The position numbers and the translations under genes are program-made. Positions 56,775-64,000 of a stretch of 64,000 nucleotides of DNA are shown one piece after another (within the stretch, counting starts at the first letter, position 1; each line of letters begins with the position of its first letter). The notes under the pieces were generated by a model, which was given only the letters and a program-made list of their open reading frames with translations, made no database searches and was not told the origin of the DNA. Source of the stretch: Thalassolituus alkanivorans (GTDB lineage: Bacteria > Pseudomonadota > Gammaproteobacteria > Pseudomonadales > Oceanobacteraceae); contig NZ_JAJAEL010000035.1 in NCBI RefSeq assembly GCF_020447205.1, forward strand, positions 444,304 to 508,303. Reading direction: 5' to 3'.

Positions 56775-57839
56775 TCAGAACGACGGCATCTCACCAACCA
56801 CACCTTCCACATACCAGTTCATACGCAGCAGCTCATCATCGGAGAGAGATTCGCCAGCACGTACCAGTGGACGACCGCGACTGTTAAGAACAGGGCCGGA
56901 GAAAACGCTGAAGGTTTTATTCTTTATTTCCTTTTCAACCTGCGACACCTGATCGCGCACTGCTGCCGGAATCTGATCGCTGAGATTATTCAGCTGGGCA
57001 ATATCCTCACTCATACCCAGCCACAATCGCTTGCTGCTCCAGTTGCCTTCTTTTAACGCCTGAATCTGTGTGGCGTAGTATTTTCCCCAATCATAACCAA
57101 CCGAGGCGATTTGTTTGGTCGGGGCAAATTCCGACATATTGGAATGGAAGCTGATGGCAAACACGCCAGCGGCTTCTGCTTCTTTAACAACCGCTGGCGA
57201 GTCGGTGTGATGGGTCAGCACATCAGCACCGCTTTTCAGCAGCTCACGGGCCAGCTCAGAGGCTTTGTCCGGCGCGTACCACTGACGGGTCCACTTTACT
57301 TCAACAACCGCCTGAGGGTTTACCCGGCGCACGCCAAGGGTAAATGCATTAATACCACGGATAACTTCCGGAATAGCATGGACGGCAACAAAACCAATGC
57401 GGTTACTGCGGGTCATGGCACCGGCAATCATGCCGGATAAATAGCGAGGTTCATAAGCACGTGCAGCATAACTGCCGAGATTATCACTCAGACGCAGTCC
57501 GGTGGCGTTATCAAATTTAACCGCCGGAAATTCGCGCGCAACACGCGCTGTGGTGACCATATAGCCCTGTGAGGTGGTAAAAATAATATCGTTATTTTCA
57601 GCCAGTTTACGGATCGCCTCGGCGGAAGCCCGCCCTTCCTGTACGAATTCTGCATACTCGGTTTTAACATCCGCACCGAAAACTTTTTCCAGGTACTGAC
57701 GGCCTTCGTCATGCGAGTGTGACCAGCCCACTTCTTTTGCTGGTCCGACATAAATGAAAGCCGCTTTAATTTGTGCATGAGCAGCAGTTGTCAGTGAGTA
57801 CAAACATACGAGTAACAGATTTAACATACAGAGGCGCAT
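56775..57839 (-). CDS. BMP-family (PnrA-like) ABC transporter substrate-binding protein
   Basis: Predicted periplasmic receptor of the basic-membrane-protein family, whose studied members bind purine nucleosides or related compounds, 354 residues. Residues 1-22 are a signal peptide ending in AHA. KAAFIYVGPAKEVGWSHSHDEGR and SNRIGFVAVHAIPEVIRGINAFTLG are the family stretches; VLTHHTDSPAVVKEAEAAGVFAI is in the second lobe. No ATPase or permease gene lies beside it, so its transporter must be elsewhere. A RutR-like palindrome lies 20 bp upstream of the ATG. Confidence 0.85.
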   Translation of the reverse strand: MRLCMLNLLLVCLYSLTTAAHAQIKAAFIYVGPAKEVGWSHSHDEGRQYLEKVFGADVKTEYAEFVQEGRASAEAIRKLAENNDIIFTTSQGYMVTTARVAREFPAVKFDNATGLRLSDNLGSYAARAYEPRYLSGMIAGAMTRSNRIGFVAVHAIPEVIRGINAFTLGVRRVNPQAVVEVKWTRQWYAPDKASELARELLKSGADVLTHHTDSPAVVKEAEAAGVFAISFHSNMSEFAPTKQIASVGYDWGKYYATQIQALKEGNWSSKRLWLGMSEDIAQLNNLSDQIPAAVRDQVSQVEKEIKNKTFSVFSGPVLNSRGRPLVRAGESLSDDELLRMNWYVEGVVGEMPSF

Positions 57840-57859
57840 AGCGATCCGACCATTAATAC

Positions 57860-57875
57860 TTGACCAATTGGTCAG
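57860..57875. promoter_or_regulatory. RutR-like operator before the BMP-family gene
   Basis: TTGACCAATTGGTCAG matches 13 of the 14 defined bases of the RutR consensus TTGACCA-NN-TGGTCAA as I remember it. The inner 14 bases TGACCAATTGGTCA are a perfect palindrome. It sits 20 bp upstream of the start codon, where a repressor would block transcription. RutR is a TetR-family regulator of pyrimidine and purine breakdown. Confidence 0.62.
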
Positions 57876-58016
57876 GCATTATGCTCAGCCAGTTTCTGCC
57901 TTCAAGCGCAGGATCTTCATTTATCGATAGCTATCACAATAAATTTTCAAAAGTGGTCAAAGACGCGCCATTTATTGAGTAACAGCCCGGGAGGAGCATG
58001 GGTAACAGGCAGACAT

Positions 58017-58039
58017 AAAAAAACCGCCTGACGGCGGTT
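58017..58039 (-). terminator. Rho-independent terminator after sspB
   Basis: On the minus strand, AACCGCC-GTCA-GGCGGTT is followed by seven T, 22 nt after the sspB stop codon. It ends the sspA-sspB message. Confidence 0.9.
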
Positions 58040-58060
58040 CTTTTATTTTGACGAAAACAA

Positions 58061-58480
58061 CTACTTCACTACTTTCAGTGAAGGTCTTGCGCCACCTGAC
58101 GGAGTATCCGTTGCAGGTTTTTTCTTCGGTGGCTGCGGATCGTCCGGGTCCGGTGCTCCGGCTTCAGAGCCGAACACCATACCCTGGCCATTTTCGCGTG
58201 CATAAATTGCCAGTATGGCAATGACAGGAACGAAAACTGCCATAGGCACACCACCAAAGCGGGCATTAAACGACAGGCCGCTTTCATCAATCAGCAGGTT
58301 CTGCACTGCCCCGGGACTGATGTTCAGCACAATCTGCCCGTTATTCACATATTCCTGCGGAACCTGAACATCGGGCAGTAAAGCATCAACCAGAACGTAA
58401 GGCGTGCACTGATTATCGAGAATCCACTCATTCAGCGCCCGCATTAAATACGGGCGGCTGGGTGTCATGGTATTACTCAT
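58061..58480 (-). CDS. sspB: ClpXP protease specificity-enhancing factor SspB
   Basis: Adaptor that brings ssrA-tagged peptides to ClpXP, 139 residues. RPYLMRALNEWILDNQCTPYVLVDA and GQIVLNISPGAVQNLLID are the conserved ligand-binding domain; FNARFGGVPMAVFVPVIAILAIYARENG follows. The C-terminal tail (about 110-139) is flexible and ends in SLKVVK, in line with the ClpX-binding tail. Start codon shares one base with the end of sspA. Confidence 0.94.
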   Translation of the reverse strand: MSNTMTPSRPYLMRALNEWILDNQCTPYVLVDALLPDVQVPQEYVNNGQIVLNISPGAVQNLLIDESGLSFNARFGGVPMAVFVPVIAILAIYARENGQGMVFGSEAGAPDPDDPQPPKKKPATDTPSGGARPSLKVVK

Positions 58481-59106
58481 CAGTCGCGCATTTCCCGCTC
58501 AGCTTCAGAGAGGCTGGCGATAAAGGATTCACGCTCGAACAGACGCTCCATATATTGCAGCATCGGCTTACAGGATTTCTCCGGCAATTCGATCCCCAGT
58601 ACAGGCAGACGCCACAGGATCGGGCCAACACAGCAATCAACGATGGAGAACTCTTCGCTCATAAAATATGGCAGTTCTGCAAAGATCGGGCTGGTTGCGA
58701 TCAGGCTGTCAGTCAGCTGCTTACGGGCAGCCTCAACGTCTTTACCCTTACCATTAAGGATGGTGTCGATCAGGCCGCCCCAGTCTTTTTCGATGCGGTT
58801 AATCCACAGACGGCTCTGCGCACGGGCAACCGGGTAAACCGGCAGCAGCGGCGGATGCGGGAAGCGCTCGTCGAGGTATTCCATCATCACGTTTGGTTCG
58901 TACAGAACCAGATCGCGATCCACCAGTGTCGGCAGCGAGTTGTATGGGTTCAGTGATGCCAGATCTTCTGGCTTATTGTCGGGATCGACGTCATGAATTT
59001 CTACCGCCACCCCTTTTTCAGCCAGTACGATACGTACACGGTGACTGTAATGATCTGACGCATCCGAATAGAACGTCATGGAAGAGCGTTTAGCCACAAC
59101 CCCCAT
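58480..59106 (-). CDS. sspA: stringent starvation protein A
   Basis: Glutathione S-transferase-fold protein that binds RNA polymerase and alters transcription in starvation and acid stress, 208 residues. [24 protein letters not shown] is the N-terminal thioredoxin-like part; [36 protein letters not shown] is diagnostic of SspA. The ATG at 59106 is preceded by AAGGAAAT; an upstream ATG at 59139 is not supported. It overlaps sspB and follows the bc1 operon. Confidence 0.95.
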   Translation of the reverse strand: MGVVAKRSSMTFYSDASDHYSHRVRIVLAEKGVAVEIHDVDPDNKPEDLASLNPYNSLPTLVDRDLVLYEPNVMMEYLDERFPHPPLLPVYPVARAQSRLWINRIEKDWGGLIDTILNGKGKDVEAARKQLTDSLIATSPIFAELPYFMSEEFSIVDCCVGPILWRLPVLGIELPEKSCKPMLQYMERLFERESFIASLSEAEREMRD

Positions 59107-59143
59107 AATTTCCTTACCTCTTAGCAAACCCAAAAACAAAGAT

Positions 59144-59169
59144 AGCCCGGCCGCAAAAGCGGACGGGCT
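59144..59169 (-). terminator. stem-loop between petC and sspA, probable weak terminator
   Basis: On the minus strand, AGCCCGTCCGC-TTTT-GCGGCCGGGCT forms an 11-bp stem with one mismatch, followed by ATCTTTGTTTTTG. It lies 27 nt after the cytochrome c1 stop codon. The interrupted T-tract suggests partial termination, so some sspAB expression may come from the bc1 promoter. Confidence 0.65.
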
Positions 59170-59195
59170 GTGCAGGCAATTAACTGCCGGACGTA

Positions 59196-59951
59196 TTACT
59201 TAACGTCGCGCCAGTATTCTTTGTTCAGCATATATACAGGAACAAAGAAGATTGCCAGGAATAACAGTACCCACCAGCCGATGCGCTCACGCTCAACGGC
59301 AATTGGCTCAGCCATGTAAACCAGGAAGTTAACCAGGTCATACACAACTTTGTCGTACTCTTCAGCAGACAGCTTGCCTTCTTCAGCCAGGTACAGAACA
59401 CCTTCGTGCTCTTCGGTGATTTCCTGACCAGTCAGGGTATCAAAACCAACAGCAACCTGTGCGGTACCTTTTACCTGACGGCCTTGCAGATCCGCCAGAA
59501 CATGCGGCATACCAACGTCTTTAAATACAACGTTGTTCACGCCCCATGGACGGCTTGGATCTTCGTAGAAGCTGCGCATGTAGGTATATACCCAGTCAGG
59601 GCGACGTACGCGGGCAACCAGAGTCAGATCCGGAGGAGTCGCACCAAACCAGCGCTTGGAGTCTTCCTTCTGCATACCGATGGTCATCAGTTCACCGAAC
59701 TGCTTGTCGGCAAAAATCAGATTTTCTTTCATCAGATCTTCCGGGATACCCAGATCGCGGGCAACACGGTTGAAACGGGCATGCTCCAGAGAGTGACAGC
59801 CCATGCAGTAGTTAGCAAAGGTCTGCGCACCACGCTGCAGAGATGCAGTGTCAGTCAGATCTGTAAGGTGCTTATCCAGATGCACACCTGACTCAGAAGC
59901 CAGTGCAAACGCTGGGATAAATGCGGCAATTAACGCGAATACTTTTTTCAT
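59196..59951 (-). CDS. petC: cytochrome bc1 complex, cytochrome c1 subunit
   Basis: Heme c subunit of the quinol:cytochrome c oxidoreductase (complex III), 251 residues. A signal peptide (residues 1-18, ending in ALA) is followed by the heme motif CMGCH at 49-53. The distal Met ligand is likely in KDVGMPHVL near 150. One C-terminal membrane helix (about 222-242) anchors the domain on the periplasmic side. It follows petB by 2 bp. Confidence 0.96.
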   Translation of the reverse strand: MKKVFALIAAFIPAFALASESGVHLDKHLTDLTDTASLQRGAQTFANYCMGCHSLEHARFNRVARDLGIPEDLMKENLIFADKQFGELMTIGMQKEDSKRWFGATPPDLTLVARVRRPDWVYTYMRSFYEDPSRPWGVNNVVFKDVGMPHVLADLQGRQVKGTAQVAVGFDTLTGQEITEEHEGVLYLAEEGKLSAEEYDKVVYDLVNFLVYMAEPIAVERERIGWWVLLFLAIFFVPVYMLNKEYWRDVK

Positions 59952-59953
59952 TA

Positions 59954-61186
59954 TCAGTGGCCCCCGGTTACGCGCTCTGGTACTGGTTTGGTTTTTTCCA
60001 TGCGGGTGTAGAACGGCATCAGCAGGAAGAAGCCAAAGTAAATAACTGAGCAGAAACGAGCCAGGAAAGTATTCAGGTCGTTTGCTGGCTGAGTACCAAG
60101 CCAGGTCAGTTCAACGAAGGCGGCAGCAAATACAACGATAAATACTTTGCTGATCCAGCCTTTGTAGCGCCAGCTCTTAACCGGGCTGCGATCCAGCCAT
60201 GGCAGAACAAACAGCACAGCAATAGCAGCAGCCATAGCAATAACGCCCAGCAGCTTATCCGGCACTGCACGCAGAATTGCGTAGAACGCACCGAAGTACC
60301 ATACAGGAGCAATGTGTGCAGGAGTCTTCAGGCCGTTAGCTGGCTCAAAGTTAGCGTACTCCAGCATGAAACCGTTACCTTCAGGGAAGAAGAACAGTAC
60401 GGTACAGAAAATCATCAGGAAGACGACGATACCCACCAGGTCATGAACGGTGTAGTAAGGGTGGAACGGAATACCATCCAGCGGCTTGCCGTTTTCGTCT
60501 TTCAGTTTTTTGATATCAACGCCATCCGGGTTGTTAGAGCCCACTTCGTGCAGCGCCAGCAGGTGCAGAACCACCAGCATAACGATAACCAGAGGCACAG
60601 CAATAACGTGCAGAGCAAAGAAGCGGTTCAGGGTGGCACCGGAAATCAGGAAGTCACCACGGATCCACTCAGTCAGAGCATCACCAATACCGAAAGGAAT
60701 AACTGAGAACAGAGAGATAATTACCTGCGCACCCCAGTAAGACATCTGTCCCCATGGCAGTACGTAACCCATGAAAGCTTCCGCCATCAGAGCCAGATAA
60801 ATCAGCATACCGAAGATCCAGATCAGCTCACGTGGCTTCTGGTATGAACCGTACAGAATCGCACGCATCATGTGCAGATAAACGGCAATAAAGAAGAAGG
60901 TCGCACCAGTGGAATGCAGGTAGCGGATCAGCCAGCCCCACTCAACATCACGCATGATGTATTCAACAGAGGCAAAAGCGCCTTCGGCACTTGGCACAAA
61001 GTTCATGGTCAGCCAGACACCAGTCAGAATCTGGTTAGCCAGCATCATCATCGACAGTACGCCGAAGAAATACCAGAAGTTGAAGTTCTTCGGTGCATAG
61101 TACTTGGACATATGCTTTTCATAGGTCTGGGTAACCGGCAGACGGTCATCAATCCAGCCCATCAGAGTGTTTTGCTGCTTACTCAT
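59954..61186 (-). CDS. petB: cytochrome bc1 complex, cytochrome b subunit
   Basis: Membrane core of complex III with two b hemes and the Qo and Qi quinone sites, 410 residues with about eight helices. The paired heme-binding His residues are in WLIRYLHSTGATFFFIAVYLHM and LHVIAVPLVIVMLVVLHL; the Qo motif region has PEGNGF rather than the usual PEW, which I note as a variation. HYTVHDL-like residues occur near 240. It overlaps petA by 1 base. Confidence 0.95.
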   Translation of the reverse strand: MSKQQNTLMGWIDDRLPVTQTYEKHMSKYYAPKNFNFWYFFGVLSMMMLANQILTGVWLTMNFVPSAEGAFASVEYIMRDVEWGWLIRYLHSTGATFFFIAVYLHMMRAILYGSYQKPRELIWIFGMLIYLALMAEAFMGYVLPWGQMSYWGAQVIISLFSVIPFGIGDALTEWIRGDFLISGATLNRFFALHVIAVPLVIVMLVVLHLLALHEVGSNNPDGVDIKKLKDENGKPLDGIPFHPYYTVHDLVGIVVFLMIFCTVLFFFPEGNGFMLEYANFEPANGLKTPAHIAPVWYFGAFYAILRAVPDKLLGVIAMAAAIAVLFVLPWLDRSPVKSWRYKGWISKVFIVVFAAAFVELTWLGTQPANDLNTFLARFCSVIYFGFFLLMPFYTRMEKTKPVPERVTGGH

Positions 61187-61782
61187 TAAGCGTTCTCCTC
61201 ATCGACACCGATTACCAGAACATTGTCGCCCTCGAAGGAATATGGGGGAACGACCAGGTTAGAGGCTGCCGGTGAGCCGTTAAATACACGACCTGACAGG
61301 TCGAAACGGGAACCGTGACATGGGCAGAACCAACCACCCTGCCAGTTTGCATCGAATGCTTCCGGCTGAACTTCAGCAAAGTATTTCGGTGCACAACCCA
61401 GGTGAGTACACACACCCAGCAGTACAATAAATTCCGGCTTACGCGAACGGTTAATATTATCCGCATAGGCTGGCTGTTGTTCTTTATTGGAATTTTCAGG
61501 ATCTTTGAGGCGGCCGTTCAGCGCCGGAAGATTGTCCAGAGTTTCCTGAGTGCGGCGTGCAATATACACCGGCTTACCACGCCATGCGGCGGTCAGCATC
61601 GCACCTGGCTCAATTTTGCTGATATCGACTTTTGCCGGAGCACCTGCTGCTTTCGCCTTCTCACTTGGCAACCAAGATTTCACGAAGGGTACTGCGAGAA
61701 AGCCAGCGCCGACAGCACCGACGCCGGCTGTAGCGCCTACGAGCAGAGTACGCCGACCCTTATTCACGCCGTCTTGACTCAT
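61186..61782 (-). CDS. petA: cytochrome bc1 complex, Rieske iron-sulfur subunit
   Basis: Rieske protein that takes one electron from quinol to cytochrome c1, 198 residues. The N-terminal twin-arginine-type start (GRRTLLVGATAGVGAVGAGF) and a single helix anchor it. The [2Fe-2S] ligands are in CTHLGC (125-130) and CPCHGS (153-158). Start at 61782 (MSQDGVNKGRR) is preferred; the ATG six bases upstream leaves too little room for the GGGAG ribosome site. First gene of petABC. Confidence 0.95.
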   Translation of the reverse strand: MSQDGVNKGRRTLLVGATAGVGAVGAGFLAVPFVKSWLPSEKAKAAGAPAKVDISKIEPGAMLTAAWRGKPVYIARRTQETLDNLPALNGRLKDPENSNKEQQPAYADNINRSRKPEFIVLLGVCTHLGCAPKYFAEVQPEAFDANWQGGWFCPCHGSRFDLSGRVFNGSPAASNLVVPPYSFEGDNVLVIGVDEENA

Positions 61783-61863
61783 TACCATCTTCTCCCATCA
61801 AAAAAATTCTTTTGTGCTACAAGGTCAGGAGCCTGCTGTATGTTTTTTGTACAGACCCAGCGT

Positions 61864-61891
61864 AGCATACAGAGCGGCGCACATAGTAAAG
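61864..61891 (-). promoter_or_regulatory. candidate promoter for petABC
   Basis: CTTTAC (61886-61891), a 16-bp spacer and TATGCT (61864-61869) on the minus strand. The -35 element is poor, so this is a tentative call. Confidence 0.35.
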
Positions 61892-61945
61892 AAATTGGGA
61901 GGTGGAAACAACCTGAAAAACCCACAGAACATGGGGTTTTGGGCA

Positions 61946-61982
61946 TAAAAAAAGCGTCCATTGACATAGGCCAATGAACGCT
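61946..61982 (-). terminator. Rho-independent terminator after rpsI
   Basis: On the minus strand, AGCGTTCATTG pairs with CAATGGACGCT across an 8-nt loop (one G-U pair), followed by seven T, 24 nt after the rpsI stop codon. Confidence 0.9.
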
Positions 61983-62005
61983 TCTTTTTGTATCCTTCGA
62001 GCGAA

Positions 62006-62401
62006 TTAACGCTTGGAGAATTGTGGCTTCTTACGTGCTTTACGCAGACCCACTTTCTTACGCTCAACTTCACGAGCGTCACGGGTAACATAACCCGCTG
62101 CACGCAGAGAAGGACGCAGAGTTTCGTCGTATTGCATCAGTGCACGGGTAATACCGTGACGGATAGCACCGGCCTGACCGTTACCACCACCGCCGTTAAC
62201 GTTAACAATAACGTCAAACTTGGTCAGGTTTTCAGTCAGTTCGAGTGGCTGGCGAACAACCATGCGAGCGGTTTCACGACCGAAGTAAACGTCCAGAGGA
62301 CGTTTGTTAACTACGATGCTGCCTGTACCAGGACGCAGGAACACACGAGCTGTGGAAGTCTTACGACGACCGGTACCATAGTATTGAGAGACTGCCATCA
62401 T
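62006..62401 (-). CDS. rpsI: 30S ribosomal protein S9
   Basis: Small-subunit protein whose C-terminal tail reaches the P-site tRNA, 131 residues. [19 protein letters not shown] and the end KKPQFSKR are diagnostic. It follows rplM by 1 bp and ends at a terminator, so rplM-rpsI is a two-gene operon. Confidence 0.98.
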   Translation of the reverse strand: MMAVSQYYGTGRRKTSTARVFLRPGTGSIVVNKRPLDVYFGRETARMVVRQPLELTENLTKFDVIVNVNGGGGNGQAGAIRHGITRALMQYDETLRPSLRAAGYVTRDAREVERKKVGLRKARKKPQFSKR

Positions 62402-62402
62402 A

Positions 62403-62837
62403 TTATCCCAGTTTCAGTTCTTGCGGCTGCTGAGCGGTATGCGGATGCTCGCTACCAGCATAAACTTTCATTTTTTTGTACATGGCACGACCTAAAGGAT
62501 TCTTTGGAAGCATACCTTTAACGGCCAGTTCGATTACCATTTCAGGCTTATGGTCGATCAGTTTCTCGAAAGAAATAGACTTCAGACCACCTGGGTAACC
62601 AGTGTGATGATGGTACATCTTGTCACTGGTTTTATTACCGGTAACTTTAACTTTGTCTGCATTGATAACAACGATGTAATCGCCGGTATCAACGTGTGGA
62701 GTGTATTCTGGCTTGTGCTTGCCTCTCAGACGGCGAGCAACCTCAGTGGCCAGGCGACCCAGCGTCTGTTCAGCTGCATCAACTACAAACCACTCACGTT
62801 TTACGGTTTCGGGTTTCGCGCTGTATGTTTTCATCAA
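62403..62837 (-). CDS. rplM: 50S ribosomal protein L13
   Basis: Large-subunit assembly protein, 144 residues. [28 protein letters not shown] and [14 protein letters not shown] are diagnostic. E. coli L13 is 142 residues. In E. coli the operon leader is bound by L13 itself; nothing in this leader proves the same control here. Confidence 0.98.
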   Translation of the reverse strand: MMKTYSAKPETVKREWFVVDAAEQTLGRLATEVARRLRGKHKPEYTPHVDTGDYIVVINADKVKVTGNKTSDKMYHHHTGYPGGLKSISFEKLIDHKPEMVIELAVKGMLPKNPLGRAMYKKMKVYAGSEHPHTAQQPQELKLG

Positions 62838-62879
62838 TTTCTCGCCTTTAAGGGCATGTTGATTCGAAAAGAGGGCGGC

Positions 62880-62908
62880 ATTCTATAGGAAGGAAGATTC
62901 TTCCGCAA
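62880..62908 (-). promoter_or_regulatory. sigma-70-type promoter for rplM-rpsI
   Basis: TTGCGG (62903-62908), a 17-bp spacer and TAGAAT (62880-62885) on the minus strand, about 43 bp before the rplM start. Close to consensus in both elements. Confidence 0.75.
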
Positions 62909-62992
62909 GTCATAATCCTGTATGAATTATGATCCGACCGGCCACTGCGGTTAAGCCCGCACCGGCACTGGGATGGCGCCCGCCGACACAGT

Positions 62993-63029
62993 AAAAGAAA
63001 CCGCCGTTTGCGGTCAGCAAACGGCGGTT
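62993..63029 (-). terminator. Rho-independent terminator after the small membrane protein gene
   Basis: On the minus strand, AACCGCCGTTTGC pairs perfectly with GCAAACGGCGGTT across a 5-nt loop, followed by TCTTTTAC. It lies 28 nt after the stop codon at 63057. Confidence 0.82.
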
Positions 63030-63056
63030 CAGGTATCTGTACCGGCTATGATTTGA

Positions 63057-63368
63057 TCAGTAATGCTCCGGCTCGCGGAACTTCACCAGACCGTAAATCA
63101 GGGTCAGCATGGTGACCATGATATCGAGCAGAATGGCCAGAGCCATCATGGTCGAGGTGTCTTCCTGCTGGTCGTAACCCAGCGTTTGCCCGACATAGAA
63201 GCAGGTAACGCTGACGACAAAACCAATCAGGATGCAGGCTACCAGAAAATAGCCCTTGCCGTCATCCATCGTGAGCGTTTCATCCAGAACCTTTGCCTGC
63301 AACAGGAAGTAAGCGCTGTAACAAAGAGCACAGGCCAGCGCCATGCCGACCAGAAAAAAAGCAACCAT
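63057..63368 (-). CDS. small inner-membrane protein, unknown function
   Basis: A 103-residue protein with three hydrophobic helices (about 2-24, 40-62 and 75-95) separated by short charged loops (KVLDETLTMDDGKG, GYDQQEDTS). No family recognised. The ATG at 63368 has AGGTTAA upstream; a longer frame begins at 63491 but would overlap the end of the kinase gene. It lies 79 bp after that gene on the same strand, so it may be the last gene of the same message; a terminator follows. Confidence 0.55.
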   Translation of the reverse strand: MVAFFLVGMALACALCYSAYFLLQAKVLDETLTMDDGKGYFLVACILIGFVVSVTCFYVGQTLGYDQQEDTSTMMALAILLDIMVTMLTLIYGLVKFREPEHY

Positions 63369-63447
63369 AACGATTAACCTGCAGAACGATAACTGGCTAA
63401 AGCCTAGCTCAGATCTCTGCAGCTGCAAGGCAGCACTGACCTTATTA

Positions 63448-64000
63448 TCAGTGCATACGATCCTGCGCAATGCTTCCCTGTGCCTCTGCATGACGGCGCA
63501 GTATACGTGCCACCAGCATTCTCAGCTGCGCCGGCTTGATGGGCTTGTGCAGATAATCCAGCCGCTGACGGTGGAAGCTGCTGACCACTTCGTCACTGGT
63601 ATCGCCGGTGACAATCAGAGCCGGAACATCCGCCAACGTCCGCCTGACTTCATGCACAAAAGAACAGCCGTCATACCGGCCGGGCATACGGTAATCAACG
63701 ATCATAAAATCCGGAACAAATCCGTCTGCTATCGCAGCAAGCGCGTCACTGGTTGAGGAAAAACTGATGCAGTGACTTCCCCAGACCGATAACAGCGACT
63801 CCATCGCCATAACAATGGAGGCTTCATTATCAACCACCATGATATTCAGCCCGGCAAAAGCGTTGTATCCCTCCGGGCTGCCTGCGAGAGCCGGTTTAAC
63901 CGGTAGCGGCTCATGACTAAGCGGCAGCAGTAAGGCAACCTCAGTCCCCTGCCCCAATACCGAACTCACCTGTATTTCGTGGCCCAGCAGTTTGAGAATC
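63448..64000 (-). CDS. hybrid sensor histidine kinase, C-terminal part (partial, runs off the window)
   Basis: Only the 3' end is in the window. Reading in frame from the right edge, ILKLLGHEIQVSSVLGQGTEVALLLPL is split here as ILKLLGHEIQ and SVLGQGTEVALLLPL, the end of a histidine-kinase ATPase domain (G2 box). A receiver domain follows: VVDNEAS acidic pocket, phospho-acceptor Asp in IVDYRMPG, Thr in VTGDTSDE and Lys in LHKPIKP. All receiver residues are present. A protein start inside the window, such as the GTG at 63969, would cut the ATPase domain and is rejected. The input signal and output cannot be told. Confidence 0.85.
   Translation of the reverse strand, partial: ILKLLGHEIQVSSVLGQGTEVALLLPLSHEPLPVKPALAGSPEGYNAFAGLNIMVVDNEASIVMAMESLLSVWGSHCISFSSTSDALAAIADGFVPDFMIVDYRMPGRYDGCSFVHEVRRTLADVPALIVTGDTSDEVVSSFHRQRLDYLHKPIKPAQLRMLVARILRRHAEAQGSIAQDRMH

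Overview
The window looks like chromosome of a marine-type gammaproteobacterium, most likely from the Oceanospirillaceae/Pseudomonadales side (Thalassolituus or Oceanobacter-like). This is an inference from gene content and order: the blocks algW-hisC-hisD-hisG-murA-ibaG-mla, yrbG-kdsD-lpt-rpoN-hpf-ptsN-rapZ-ptsO, rng-maf-mreDCB-gatCAB and sspBA-petCBA-rpsI-rplM follow the order I know from Pseudomonas. No rRNA, tRNA, CRISPR array, prophage or intact insertion sequence was recognised.

Layout. 0.2-2.1 kb: a secreted phospholipase C/P1-nuclease-like enzyme and a small cysteine-rich exported protein. 2.2-6.8 kb: glycolysis genes pgk and fba, separated by a MORN-type lipoprotein and a 413-residue protein of unknown function. 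7.2-10.2 kb: a DUF2135/TPR exported protein, a periplasmic polysaccharide deacetylase and a LysE exporter. 10.25-11.0 kb: a 760-base non-coding stretch bounded by inverted repeats and full of hairpins, probably a non-autonomous mobile element. 11.0-14.0 kb: a polar amino acid ABC transporter. 14.3-22.2 kb: an accessory oxidation cluster (see below). 22.3-25.6 kb: Nif3 protein, DegS/AlgW-type protease, a catalase-family lipoprotein. 25.7-30.3 kb: hisC-hisD-hisG-murA-ibaG. 30.4-33.6 kb: mlaFEDCB phospholipid transport. 33.7-43.1 kb: yrbG-kdsD-lptCAB, rpoN and the nitrogen phosphotransferase genes, mgtE, yjgA. 43.1-52.6 kb: nit, yhdP, rng, maf, mreDCB. 52.7-56.7 kb: gatCAB and an SRPBCC protein. 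56.8-62.8 kb: an orphan BMP-family binding protein, sspBA, the cytochrome bc1 operon, rpsI-rplM. 63.0-64.0 kb: a small membrane protein and the 3' end of a hybrid histidine kinase that runs off the window.

Most interesting region. Between 14.3 and 22.2 kb two divergent units are arranged in the same way: [flavin monooxygenase, alpha/beta hydrolase] facing a TetR gene, and [NAD-dependent epimerase/dehydrogenase, short-chain dehydrogenase, GMC oxidoreductase] facing a second, paralogous TetR gene. Each divergent promoter region holds a 45-bp pair of 18-bp palindromes of the form TGACNAC-N4-GTNGTCA, separated by exactly 9 bp in both cases. The simplest reading is one regulon under two sister repressors, encoding alcohol oxidation, Baeyer-Villiger oxygenation of the ketone and ester hydrolysis. 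The substrate is unknown; subterminal alkane, cyclic ketone or sterol-like compounds are candidates.

Other points: kdsC is missing between kdsD and lptC; tldD and pmbA are missing beside nit and yjgA; a RutR-like operator precedes the BMP-family gene; a 33-bp near-perfect palindrome lies in the pgk leader; and several clean terminators mark transcription units.
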